Source: Lactococcus lactis | GTDB lineage: Bacteria; Bacillota; Bacilli; Lactobacillales; Streptococcaceae | Assembly (NCBI RefSeq): GCF_029023865.1 | Contig: NZ_CP118969.1 | Span: 2,454,869 to 2,518,868 of the forward strand | Direction of reading: 5' to 3' | DNA: 64,000 bases | Shown: positions 1 to 8,496 of the stretch, one piece after another | Layout of the letters: each line of letters starts with the position of its first letter | How positions within the stretch are numbered: position 1 is the stretch's first letter | Made by a program: the position numbers and the translations under genes | The notes under the pieces: model-generated | Seen by the model: the letters and a program-made list of their open reading frames with translations, nothing else | Databases searched by the model: none | What the model was told of the DNA's origin: nothing

Positions 1-329
1 GTTGTAAATAACCGTGTCCAGCGATTAGTAAATATGGTTATCTGTATATTATATATAAAAAGAGCAATAAGTGGGAACAATAAGGTCGCAATTCCATAAA
101 TCCCTAGATAATAACTATCATATATTGCCCCCAAAACTGCCGCTAAGATGATAATATAGCTTGGTCTGTGCTGAGTGACACTGTACATCAGAAATATCAA
201 AAATAAATGACTCACTGGTACCCACGTCCCGCTGCTAACCCCCGTTAATATATGGGTAATTTGACCGTCCAAAATCATTAGTAAAAAAAGAATAATTGGA
301 CTAAAAAATTGAAATGTAAATCGACTCAC
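1..329 (-). CDS. mreD: MreD, rod-shape/peripheral cell wall protein (3' end outside window)
   Basis: Reading the minus strand from a GTG at 329 gives an open frame to the window edge, about 109 residues, hydrophobic throughout. It starts VSRFTFQFFSPIILF and has at least three membrane-spanning stretches, as expected for the N-terminal part of MreD (usually about 165 residues). An SD (AAGGAAT) lies 6 nt before the GTG. It follows mreC by about 90 bp in the same direction, the usual mreC-mreD order. MreD is a membrane partner of MreC in cell-wall elongation. The C-terminal part is cut off by the window. The identity rests on hydrophobicity, size trend and position. Confidence 0.8.
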   Translation of the reverse strand, partial: MSRFTFQFFSPIILFLLMILDGQITHILTGVSSGTWVPVSHLFLIFLMYSVTQHRPSYIIILAAVLGAIYDSYYLGIYGIATLLFPLIALFIYNIQITIFTNRWTRLFT

Positions 330-418
330 TACTTAATTCCTTATATTCTAGTTGGTTTTAACAAATTAATGCTTTATTTCCATAAGCAAAATAATAATTA
401 ATACTTATCTAGCAAAAA

Positions 419-1294
419 CTACTGACCGTCAATTTTGCTTTTGACCACAAAGACGAATCTAATATCATAGAGATTTGTTTCTGGTTTGATATAAACCATT
501 TTACCAAGGCCATCACTATCTTGCTTTTCACCGATAACCTTTCCTATAAGTAAACCACTTGGTGTTCCACCTTGACTACCAGAATTCGTTCCAAGACCAC
601 TAGTAAAAACGGAATCTCCATTTTTAAATTTCCCTTGTGAGTCGATATTTTTAACTACATAAGCCTCTTGTTGGGAATCATAGCTGCTCAAAATGCCATA
701 AATAGGTGAGCCGTCACTTTCAATTCTTACAGGAATTTTATTATCAATTCCTTTAGAAGAACTTAAAAGTGCAACTTTTGAACTATTTTTATTCACTTGA
801 GTTACTCGACCAACAACGCCACCATTTGCCATAACAATCATACCTGTTGTCAAGCCATCCTTACTACCGCTATCAATCACTAGTGTATCATTCCATGAAG
901 AAGGCTCACGAGTAATCACATTTGCAGCAACCGTTTGATAATCAGTTAAAGTTTCTTGGAGTTTCAAAGCTTTTTTCAACTCTTTATTTTCTGACTCAAG
1001 GCCGCTTAATTTATTATCATCATCTTTTGACTTTGCCAATTGTGTTTTTAAACTTTGGTTTTGTTGGTAGGTATCCATCAGATTCGACAATTCATTAGCC
1101 TTGTCTTGAACAAAGTGGATAGGTGCCACAAGTACTCTGTCAACAAAACTTGTCCCATCATTAATGGTTTGAGTCATTGCTGATGGATTACGGTTAGACT
1201 TAAAATTTTTGGCAGAGATAAAAATTGCTGACATCGCTGCAATAATGATAATGAGTGCAATAATAATAAGCTTACTTAAGTTAATTTTTTTCAC
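419..1294 (-). CDS. mreC: MreC, cell-shape determining protein
   Basis: This 291-residue protein has one N-terminal membrane anchor (residues about 8-28), a coiled-coil segment (about 65-113) and a C-terminal beta-rich domain with MreC-type motifs such as ITREPSSWNDTLVIDSGS and GVVGRV. In the family it forms filaments outside the membrane that link MreD and other elongation proteins to peptidoglycan synthesis at mid-cell. The start is GTG with an SD (GAAGGGAA) upstream. In lactococci, which lack mreB, MreCD support peripheral growth (family knowledge). mreD follows directly. Nothing unusual in length. Confidence 0.93.
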   Translation of the reverse strand: MKKINLSKLIIIALIIIIAAMSAIFISAKNFKSNRNPSAMTQTINDGTSFVDRVLVAPIHFVQDKANELSNLMDTYQQNQSLKTQLAKSKDDDNKLSGLESENKELKKALKLQETLTDYQTVAANVITREPSSWNDTLVIDSGSKDGLTTGMIVMANGGVVGRVTQVNKNSSKVALLSSSKGIDNKIPVRIESDGSPIYGILSSYDSQQEAYVVKNIDSQGKFKNGDSVFTSGLGTNSGSQGGTPSGLLIGKVIGEKQDSDGLGKMVYIKPETNLYDIRFVFVVKSKIDGQ

Positions 1295-1530
1295 TATTCT
1301 ATGTTCCCTTCGGTAATATGTTTCAAACTCTCTAAATTAAATTTGAAAGCTCTGTGATTTCACATAGCCCTTTGCATAAGCAAAAGCAATTCTTATATCG
1401 TTTATCTCTTTGAACTAATCTTCACTTTCAATCCGATAGTCGTATAAGTTCTTCTTACTCGTACCTTATTTTATCAAATTTGACAGAATTTTGATAGAAT
1501 AGTAGTAATAAATTTCTGTAAGCGGTTTTT

Positions 1531-1548
1531 AACTATTTTAAAATAGTT
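1531..1548. promoter_or_regulatory. 18-bp perfect palindrome upstream of the Nudix gene
   Basis: AACTATTTTAAAATAGTT is a perfect inverted repeat 38 bp before the start codon of the Nudix hydrolase. It could be an operator or form a hairpin in the leader RNA. There is no T-run after it, so it is not a standard terminator. No partner regulator can be named. Confidence 0.4.
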
Positions 1549-1586
1549 ATGTTTATCATAATAATCAGTATTGGGGAGAATTTTTT

Positions 1587-2027
1587 ATGAATCATATTCC
1601 AGTTTTCGGTGAAAAAAATGAAGAGAAAAATTATCAGGCAAGATATGGTGTCTATTCGATTGTCGCAAGAGAGAATAAAGAAATTTGTCTCGTTCAGGCA
1701 CCCAATGGAGCTTATTTTCTTCCTGGGGGAGAAATTGAAGCGGGTGAAGATCAAGAAAAAGCACTTCATCGTGAACTCATGGAAGAGTTAGGAGCTACCG
1801 CTGAAATTGGAGAATTTTTAGGGCAAGCAGATGAATATTTTTATAGTTCGCATCGTGATAAATATTTTTATAATCCCGCCTATATTTATAATACTAAGAA
1901 TGTCCGCTTTGATTCCAAACCTCTCGAAGATTTTAACCATATTAGCTGGTTTGACCCAGAAACAGCTATTAGTAAACTCAAACGTGGCTCTCATAAATGG
2001 GGAGTTCAAGAGTGGTTAAAGAAATAA
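1587..2027 (+). CDS. Nudix hydrolase (MutT-like)
   Basis: The 146-residue protein carries a complete Nudix box (G-x5-E-x7-REUxEExGU) at about residues 47-70, with REL-MEEL-GA as its core. These residues bind Mg2+ and hydrolyse nucleoside diphosphates linked to another moiety. The substrate cannot be told from sequence. An SD (GGGGAG) sits 9 nt before the ATG. The gene stands alone, convergent with rpiA and sharing a bidirectional terminator with it. An 18-bp palindrome lies in its upstream region. Confidence 0.9.
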   Translation: MNHIPVFGEKNEEKNYQARYGVYSIVARENKEICLVQAPNGAYFLPGGEIEAGEDQEKALHRELMEELGATAEIGEFLGQADEYFYSSHRDKYFYNPAYIYNTKNVRFDSKPLEDFNHISWFDPETAISKLKRGSHKWGVQEWLKK

Positions 2028-2053
2028 AAAAATCGTCTGATTGACGATTTTTT
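2027..2053. terminator. Bidirectional terminator between Nudix gene and rpiA
   Basis: The stem AAAAAATCGTC / GACGATTTTTT has a 5-nt loop and runs of A and T on the two sides, so it can stop transcription from both convergent genes. Confidence 0.85.
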
Positions 2054-2055
2054 AT

Positions 2056-2730
2056 TTACTTATTTATTATTCTTACGCCTTCGTTGCCAGCAACAATCAC
2101 TTTTTTAACCATATTATTAAAGAGGCCGTGTTCAACAACTCCAACCATTAAATCAAGCTCTTCAGCAAGTTTTTCTGGTTCTTTAATTTGAGAGATATGA
2201 AGGTCAATAATAAAGTGATGCATATCCGTTATCAATCTCTCGTTTTCCTCATTTAGACGCCAAGTTGGAGCATAGCCAGCCGCTTCGAATTTTTTAAAAA
2301 CTTGTTGTGAGCCATAAGGAATAACTTCTACAGGAATTTTAAAGGATCCTAGATTTTCTGATAATTTACTTTCATCAACAATCCAAATATAGTCTTTTGA
2401 GTAGGTTGCAACAATTTTTTCCATTAGAAGTGCTGCTCCACCACCTTTAATACCATTTAGTGAAGAATCAATTTCATCTGCGCCATCAACTGTTAAATCA
2501 ACATAATCTACTTCGTCAATAGAGGCTAAAGGAATTCCAAGAGCTCTGGCTTGGCTACTTGTTACATTGGACGTTGTTACACCCGTAATTTCCAATTGTT
2601 CTTCGGCAATTCTTCGACCCAATTCTTCGACAAAATAGGCTGCTGTTGACCCAGTTCCTAAACCAACGACCATTCCCGATTTAACAAATTCAGCAGCTTT
2701 TATGCCGACTTGTTTTTTTAAATTATCCAT
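2056..2730 (-). CDS. rpiA: Ribose-5-phosphate isomerase A
   Basis: The 224-residue protein matches RpiA in length and motifs: GLGTGSTA near residue 23, [27 protein letters not shown] with the catalytic acidic residues, and [10 protein letters not shown]. It interconverts ribose-5-phosphate and ribulose-5-phosphate in the non-oxidative pentose phosphate pathway in the cytoplasm. A strong SD (AAGGAGGT) precedes the ATG. A TATAAT (2768-2773, minus strand) lies upstream, right after the terminator of the Crp/Fnr-type gene, so rpiA has its own promoter. Confidence 0.96.
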   Translation of the reverse strand: MDNLKKQVGIKAAEFVKSGMVVGLGTGSTAAYFVEELGRRIAEEQLEITGVTTSNVTSSQARALGIPLASIDEVDYVDLTVDGADEIDSSLNGIKGGGAALLMEKIVATYSKDYIWIVDESKLSENLGSFKIPVEVIPYGSQQVFKKFEAAGYAPTWRLNEENERLITDMHHFIIDLHISQIKEPEKLAEELDLMVGVVEHGLFNNMVKKVIVAGNEGVRIINK

Positions 2731-2775
2731 TTTACCTCCTTGAATACTTTGATATCATGCTGACCTAATTATAAC

Positions 2776-2802
2776 AAAAAAGCTACCTAAAGTAGCTTTT
2801 TT
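2776..2802 (-). terminator. Terminator of the Crp/Fnr-family gene
   Basis: AAAAAAGCTAC / GTAGCTTTTTT forms a stem with a 5-nt loop just after the regulator's stop codon on the minus strand. Confidence 0.85.
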
Positions 2803-2813
2803 ATCTGTTTATA

Positions 2814-3500
2814 TTAACTAATATATTCTTCCAAATATTGAGGATTATAAATCATGATCTTATTATCAATCACATCAATTACTTTCTCATCCTTTAAATC
2901 GTGGAGAATACGATTGACACTGTTTCTTGTAGAAATACCACAGAAGCCTGCAATATCCTCATTAGTAACTGTGAAATCAATCAAAATTCCATCTTTCTTA
3001 CGAATGCCAAAATCATCAATTAAACTATGGAGACAAGCACAAACTGCTCCTTTTTTACCATTAATTGTCATTTTTTGAAGAATTTCTAAATTAAGTGTCA
3101 ATCTTCTTTTATAAAAATCATCAACAACTCTAAATAAATTTAAATCTTCGCGCACCCAATCCCAAAAATCGCTCCGCGAAATTTTATAAAAATTAGCCGT
3201 TGGAGATTCCACTCTGACATTAAATAATGCTGAGATTCCATCATTTTGTTTTTCTTCCAATAAAGAAACAAAATCTGGCTGCGCAACATACGCGATATTA
3301 AATTCACGACCATCTCTTAAAATATTGCTAATCTTCGCTACACCATCTTTAAGGACATAGATATATTCTGACTCAATTCCTTGATACATAATATAGCTAT
3401 GCTTTTTACGTGTTACGACACTGACTTTTTTTTGCTCTAGTGTATTGATTAGATATTCAATGTTTACGTTTGCCATTTCTTCCATCTTATTAAAACTCAT
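2814..3500 (-). CDS. Crp/Fnr-family transcription regulator
   Basis: The 228-residue protein has an N-terminal cyclic-nucleotide-binding-like beta-roll (about 30-120, with YIYVLKDGVAKIS), a long dimerisation helix and a C-terminal winged helix (TNEDIAGFCGISTRNSVNRI). It has no cluster of N-terminal cysteines of the kind used by E. coli FNR to hold an Fe-S cluster. Lactococci carry several such proteins (Flp, Rcf); which one this is cannot be settled here. The SD is weak and an internal ATG (MANVNIEY, 8 codons in) is an alternative start. Repeated TTGAT half-sites 2 kb away (5654-5713) are possible targets, by inference only. Confidence 0.85.
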   Translation of the reverse strand: MSFNKMEEMANVNIEYLINTLEQKKVSVVTRKKHSYIMYQGIESEYIYVLKDGVAKISNILRDGREFNIAYVAQPDFVSLLEEKQNDGISALFNVRVESPTANFYKISRSDFWDWVREDLNLFRVVDDFYKRRLTLNLEILQKMTINGKKGAVCACLHSLIDDFGIRKKDGILIDFTVTNEDIAGFCGISTRNSVNRILHDLKDEKVIDVIDNKIMIYNPQYLEEYIS

Positions 3501-3582
3501 CTACTCGCTAATTTGTTCATTTATTCGCCTATATAAGGCTGTAGCCATTTCATTATATCATTTTTTATGTAAATCATTAAAA

Positions 3583-4815
3583 TCAAACTTTAGAACTTGA
3601 TTTTTGATGTTTACCATGAATGAGATAGTATATAATCCAAACAATTACAACTGCGGGAGCACTGTAAAGATACAAATTTCTGAAACCAAGCATACCATTT
3701 CCAAGCATTGGAATAATTGCTCCAAGAACAATAGGTCCTCCACCAACACCTAAATCTAAAAATCCAAAGAAGGTAGAAGTTGCAACACCGATACGATCTT
3801 TACTTGAATCACGAATAGCAATTGCTTGACCAAATGGAGCGACACCACCGTAACCAAGACCGAAGGCTCCACCAGCAATTAATAAGACAACAAAGCCAAT
3901 AGCTGGGCTGAAGAAACCGGCTAAGCCAACAAGAAGCATTGCCACTGCAAAGAAAATAAATGTTGGATTGAAAATCCAGTTATCCCCTTTAGTATCGAAT
4001 AAACGACCTGTGAATGGACGTGAAACAAAGATTAACACGGCATACATCGTGAAGAATAATGATCCCGCAAGTGGAATTTTAAGATCCGTTGAAAATGAAC
4101 CCATTCCTGTTAAAATAGCTGAGTCAATAAATCCGGCTAAAAAGGCAATAATTGAAATAGGAAGAGCTGATTTTTCAATATATCGTTCAACACCTTTAGG
4201 TTCATGCGCCAGGGCATAGGCACGCTCTTCTGCAGAAAATTCTTTGACACGAACAAAGAAAATTAATATGAAGGTAATAACCAACAAACCAAGAGCAATT
4301 CCAAGTAAAGAACCAAAACCAAGTGAAGAGTAAATCATGATTGAAAGGGCTGGACCAACTGCAGCTGCCAAGGTAACAGATAAAGCGTAGTAGCCAATTC
4401 CTTCACCACGACGTGAAGCAGGGACAACGTGACCTGCAATTGTTCCTGAGGCTGTTGCACCAATCCCAAAACCTGCGCCTTGAATCACTCGAATCAAAAA
4501 GAGTAAGGGAATATTAGTTGTCAAATAATAACCAAAAGTTAAAACAAGAAAAATAAGTCCACCAATATAGAGCAATCGCTTCATTCCGATACGTGTGATA
4601 TTAATACCTGTCCAAACCCGACCAATCAGGGCTCCAATAACAAAAACGCTTGATAAAGAAAGACTAACAACTGTTGATTGATGAAGTTGTTGAAGCGCAT
4701 AAGTCCCTATTGAGGAGGTTAAGACGTAAAAAACAATATAAAATAAAAAACTAATAAGCGTGTTAATAACGAAAGTAGGAGTAAAAATACTTTCTTTTTT
4801 CATGATTTTTTCCAT
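3583..4815 (-). CDS. Major facilitator superfamily transporter
   Basis: A 410-residue polytopic protein with about 12 hydrophobic segments and MFS loop signatures (GRVWTGINITRIGMKRL between TM2 and TM3; GRLFDTKGDN in the second half). It should move a small solute across the membrane with an ion gradient; the sequence does not show substrate or direction. A second ATG four codons in (MKKESIF, start 4803) has a better-placed GGA and may be the real start. The downstream neighbour on the same strand is the universal stress protein, 50 bp away, so they may be co-transcribed. Confidence 0.88.
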   Translation of the reverse strand: MEKIMKKESIFTPTFVINTLISFLFYIVFYVLTSSIGTYALQQLHQSTVVSLSLSSVFVIGALIGRVWTGINITRIGMKRLLYIGGLIFLVLTFGYYLTTNIPLLFLIRVIQGAGFGIGATASGTIAGHVVPASRRGEGIGYYALSVTLAAAVGPALSIMIYSSLGFGSLLGIALGLLVITFILIFFVRVKEFSAEERAYALAHEPKGVERYIEKSALPISIIAFLAGFIDSAILTGMGSFSTDLKIPLAGSLFFTMYAVLIFVSRPFTGRLFDTKGDNWIFNPTFIFFAVAMLLVGLAGFFSPAIGFVVLLIAGGAFGLGYGGVAPFGQAIAIRDSSKDRIGVATSTFFGFLDLGVGGGPIVLGAIIPMLGNGMLGFRNLYLYSAPAVVIVWIIYYLIHGKHQKSSSKV

Positions 4816-4865
4816 TTCTAAGTAAAAGAGACTCTGCTCTTTTTATGAGTGACTAAGTAAGACTA

Positions 4866-5303
4866 TTATTTTCTAACGATGAGTGTATTGCAAGTGGCAT
4901 GATTAACAATATAAGATGCAACTGAACCAACAACTACACGCTCTATATAACTAATCCCTGTTGCGCCAATTACAATCAAATCAACATTTTCTTGCTTAGG
5001 AATTTTTGTTGCCATTGCTACTTTAGGTGAACCATATTCCAAAAGTGTTCTAACATTTGTTAGTCCTTCATCCAATGCTTCCTTAGCAAATTGTTGCAAT
5101 AAAAGTTTTGTTCCATTTTCATGCTGTTCTTCGGCAATTGTGTCGTAAGTATTCACGGCAAGAAATGAACGTTTTTCAATAACGTTGGCTAAGATGAGCT
5201 CAGCGTCATTGCGTTTAGCAACTCTGACTGCTTCATCAAATGCTTTAAGTGATTCTGCTGAACCATCCATACCAACTAAAATTCTTGAATATTTTTGTTC
5301 CAT
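4866..5303 (-). CDS. Universal stress protein, UspA family
   Basis: The 145-residue protein has the Usp fold pattern: RILVGMDGSAES at the N-terminus and GATGISYIERVVVGSVASY near the C-terminus, which fits the G-2x-G-9x-G-(S/T) ATP-binding loop of ATP-binding Usp proteins. Usp proteins are cytoplasmic dimers linked to survival of starvation, acid or oxidative stress. An SD (AAGGAC) precedes the ATG. It lies 20 bp after a 67-codon ORF, probably the same transcript. Confidence 0.92.
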   Translation of the reverse strand: MEQKYSRILVGMDGSAESLKAFDEAVRVAKRNDAELILANVIEKRSFLAVNTYDTIAEEQHENGTKLLLQQFAKEALDEGLTNVRTLLEYGSPKVAMATKIPKQENVDLIVIGATGISYIERVVVGSVASYIVNHATCNTLIVRK

Positions 5304-5322
5304 GCTAACTGTCCTTATCTAA

Positions 5323-5526
5323 TTAACCGATAGCTGATATATTTCTTACTTCAAAAGCAAATTTCCCATCTTCAGTTTTTATAAAACCGTGGTGATTTGA
5401 AACAAATTCAATTGCTTCATCCATGTTAACGAAGTCTTGAATGACACTGCGTACTTTAGTATCGCCTACATAGTTTGGTGTTGAATTTTCTTCATATGAA
5501 GAAAGTCCTTTAAATTCAAATTTCAT
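5323..5526 (-). CDS. Small protein of unknown function upstream of usp
   Basis: The 67-residue product (MKFEFKGLSSYEEN...) is acidic, without membrane segments or cysteines. An SD (AAAGGAAT) precedes the ATG, and the gap to the usp gene is only 20 bp, so it looks like the first gene of a two-gene unit. I do not recognise a family. The block of 13-bp repeats lies in its upstream region. Confidence 0.6.
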   Translation of the reverse strand: MKFEFKGLSSYEENSTPNYVGDTKVRSVIQDFVNMDEAIEFVSNHHGFIKTEDGKFAFEVRNISAIG

Positions 5527-5653
5527 TTCGAAATTCCTTTCTTAAATAACAATAATTTCTATTTTTGAGAAACGGGAATCTTGTTGTTCTCAAATGTTTT
5601 TAAGTTACTCAATTATTTTAAACAAAAGCGATACGAAGCGCGACCACATTTTT

Positions 5654-5713
5654 TGATACCAAGCATTGATATCCAGTATTGATATTAAGCATTGATACCC
5701 ATCATTGATAACA
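5654..5713. repeat. Tandem 13-bp repeat array with TTGAT half-sites
   Basis: Four full copies and a partial fifth of TGATACCAAGCAT-like units follow each other with exact 13-bp spacing (starts 5654, 5667, 5680, 5693, 5706). Each junction reads ATTGATA, so TTGAT occurs every 13 bp. The array lies between the terminator of the activase gene and the promoter region of the small ORF-usp unit. Confidence 0.85.
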
Positions 5714-5734
5714 TTTGTTACTCTTTATATAAAA

Positions 5735-5762
5735 AAATACTGACAGATTTGTCAGTATTTAA
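5735..5762 (-). terminator. Terminator of the dehydratase-activase gene
   Basis: TACTGACA / TGTCAGTA forms an 8-bp stem with loop GATT and A/T tracts on both sides, 10 bp after the stop codon. It is built from the dispersed TACTGACAG repeat. Confidence 0.8.
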
Positions 5763-5772
5763 TCTTTATTTT

Positions 5773-8412
5773 TTAATAAGCTTGAGCAGTTTCCATTTCT
5801 GACTCTCTTTCTGATTCTTCGACTGAATTGGAAGTAGTGTTCATTCTCTTTTTAGCCGTGGTCATCATTAAGCGGATCCTATTCAATTGATTGACCGCAG
5901 AAACTCCTGGGTCATAATCAATGGGAGCGAGATTGGCTCCTGGGTACTGACGACGAAGTTCTTTCATCATTCCTTTACCAACGATATGGTTAGGAAGACA
6001 ACCAAATGGTTGAAGACAAATGATATTGTGCACCCCTTTTTGCAAGAGTTCAATCATTTCGCCAGTGAGGAACCAACCCTCACCTGTATGATTCCCAATT
6101 GAAATCACTTCTTCAGTTGATGCTGCAATATCATAAATTGATTCAATAGAATCAAAGCGTTTTGAGGCTTTCAAGGCTTTATTCATTGGTTTTTCTAACA
6201 TATTAATAATACCAATGAAAGTTTTAGCCATGAGTTTATTTTTCTTACTAAAGCCAATCTCATCTGCTTTCCAGATTTGATTGTACAAGCTATAGTTCAT
6301 GAAGCCAATTAAATCAAGAACAACTGCTTCGCCGCCCTCTTCTTCAATTATTGACACAATATCATCATTTGCTGTTTTACTATATTTAACCAAAATTTCA
6401 CCGACAACACCCACTCGTGGTTTTTGAATATCCAAAAGTTCAATTTGGTCAAATTCGGCAACAATTTTTTTCATGTTACGATTAAATTCAAAAATTGATC
6501 CAGATTCTACATTTTTCCGAGCTTTTTCTAACCATTTCGCATGTAATTCATTGACAGAACCTTCAGTGGCTTCATACGGTCGAGTACGATAAACGACTCT
6601 TTCAAATAAATCTCCATAAAGAACTGCAATCATAAAGCGTGTTAAAAGTGGAACTGTGAATTTAAATCCTTTTTCTGTTCCTTGATTCCCCATTGATAGG
6701 GAAACGACAGGTACTTGTGGGAAACCTGCATCAATTAGAGCTTTACGCAATAAAGGAATATAGTTTGTTGCGCGACATCCCCCACCTGTTTGAGTCATCA
6801 TGACCGAAGTATTATCAAGGTCATACTCTCCTGACTGGAGAGCTTCAATGAGCTGACCTATTGTAATAATCGCTGGATAACATGAGTCATTATTAACAAA
6901 TTTCAACCCATTATTGACAGAAGTATTGCTTTCTGGTAGAGAAACGACATTATATCCCGCAGCGGCAAAAGCTGTATCTAATAGCCCTTCTTGGTGAATT
7001 GGTGACAACATTGGTAAAAGAAGAGTGTGTTTTTTTGCCATTTCTTTTGTGAAAGCTGGTGTTTCTTGTACTAATTCGTGAACTTCGGTGCTTGCTTCAA
7101 TATTATGACGCACGCGCTCTGAAACTGCTGCTTTCAGACTACGTAAACGGATCCGAACAGCTCCCATGTTTGATCCTTCGTCAATTTTCAAGACGGTATA
7201 AAGCTTATTGTGTCCACGCATGATTTCTTCTACTTGGTCTGTCGTTACGGCATCAAGACCACAACCAAAGGAATTAAGTTGAACAAGTTCTAGATTTTTA
7301 TTTTTACAAACAACATTTGCAGCTGCATAAAGGCGGCTATGGTAAACCCATTGATTGACCACACGCAGGCCAGAAACTTCGGCTAAATGACTAATAGAAT
7401 CCTCAGTCAAAACGTGGAAACCTTCTTGAGTGATGATGTCAGCAATTCCATGATTGATTTCTGGGTCCAAATGATAAGGACGTCCAGCGAGAACAATGGC
7501 TTTTTCATTATTTAAATTAATTTGCATGAGCAGCTCTTCTGCTTTAAGGCGCAAATCTTCTTTAAATTTATCCATTTCTTCAAAGCCATGTTGGACGGCA
7601 GCTTGTACTTCCGTAAGATTGACAGAAATCCCTTGGGCGGTTAAAGCCTTATGAACATTAACAGCTACTCCTTCCGGATTGGCTAGATTAATGAAAGGAT
7701 GAAGATAATTAACTTGCCCTTCACGAATTTCATCGATATTATTTTTAAGAACTTCAGGGTAAGATTGCACAATCGGACAGTTGAAATGGTTTTGAGCATT
7801 TTTTTGTTCTTCTTGTTCAAAAAGGACAGATGGATAGAAGATATTTGGAACGCCTTGTTTAATCAAAGCCATAATATGTCCGTGACTCATTTTTGCCGGA
7901 TAGCATACCGTATCTGAAGGAATGGTTTCAATTCCCTCTTCAAAGAGTTCTTTATCAGAGCGAGGGCTTAAAACAACACGGAATCCAAGGTCTGTCAGCA
8001 TCGTGTGCCAAAGCGGATAGTTTTCATACATATTGAGTACACGTGGTATCCCAATTTCTCCTCTGGTTTGTTTTTTCTTGCTTAAGCTATGGTAACAGAA
8101 AAGTTTTTTATACTTGTAATCAACTAAGTTAACTTTTTTATCCTTTTTAGCGACTTTAACTTTTGTAGCTTTTTCGGCACCACGTTCGCAACGGTTCCCA
8201 GTTACAAACTTATTCCCATCATTGAAGACCGTTAGGGTCATTTTACAGTTATTTTCGCAAAGTCCACAGACCATAAATTCTTTATGAGTTGTGAATTTTT
8301 CTAATTCATCAGGTTTTAGAATTTCTGATTCTTTATTTGCTTCTTGGTTATCTAAGGAAATCAAAGCACAACCGTAAGCTCCCATTAATCCTGCGATACT
8401 TGGACGAACCAC
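5773..8412 (-). CDS. 2-hydroxyacyl-CoA dehydratase activase-like protein, C-terminal part (split gene)
   Basis: The 879-residue frame is the C-terminal two thirds of a giant acyl-CoA dehydratase activase protein. It begins VRPSIAGLMGAYG at a GTG with no SD. Near residues 48-74 it has a CGLCENNC...C cysteine group, then DUF2229-like and 2-hydroxyglutaryl-CoA dehydratase D-component-like regions. It is in the same frame as the upstream ORF (8497-10083); one TAA and 28 sense codons lie between. Together they give 1436 codons, the usual length of the one-piece family. Translation would need readthrough or reinitiation. Substrate of the family member is unknown. Confidence 0.8.
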   Translation of the reverse strand: MVRPSIAGLMGAYGCALISLDNQEANKESEILKPDELEKFTTHKEFMVCGLCENNCKMTLTVFNDGNKFVTGNRCERGAEKATKVKVAKKDKKVNLVDYKYKKLFCYHSLSKKKQTRGEIGIPRVLNMYENYPLWHTMLTDLGFRVVLSPRSDKELFEEGIETIPSDTVCYPAKMSHGHIMALIKQGVPNIFYPSVLFEQEEQKNAQNHFNCPIVQSYPEVLKNNIDEIREGQVNYLHPFINLANPEGVAVNVHKALTAQGISVNLTEVQAAVQHGFEEMDKFKEDLRLKAEELLMQINLNNEKAIVLAGRPYHLDPEINHGIADIITQEGFHVLTEDSISHLAEVSGLRVVNQWVYHSRLYAAANVVCKNKNLELVQLNSFGCGLDAVTTDQVEEIMRGHNKLYTVLKIDEGSNMGAVRIRLRSLKAAVSERVRHNIEASTEVHELVQETPAFTKEMAKKHTLLLPMLSPIHQEGLLDTAFAAAGYNVVSLPESNTSVNNGLKFVNNDSCYPAIITIGQLIEALQSGEYDLDNTSVMMTQTGGGCRATNYIPLLRKALIDAGFPQVPVVSLSMGNQGTEKGFKFTVPLLTRFMIAVLYGDLFERVVYRTRPYEATEGSVNELHAKWLEKARKNVESGSIFEFNRNMKKIVAEFDQIELLDIQKPRVGVVGEILVKYSKTANDDIVSIIEEEGGEAVVLDLIGFMNYSLYNQIWKADEIGFSKKNKLMAKTFIGIINMLEKPMNKALKASKRFDSIESIYDIAASTEEVISIGNHTGEGWFLTGEMIELLQKGVHNIICLQPFGCLPNHIVGKGMMKELRRQYPGANLAPIDYDPGVSAVNQLNRIRLMMTTAKKRMNTTSNSVEESERESEMETAQAY

Positions 8413-8496
8413 TTCGCGCTCAGAAATTTTTTCAAAAGCACGTAGAACGGCTTCATTGTAAAAAGTTCCCCCTTGAACAACGATTTTCTTACCAAG

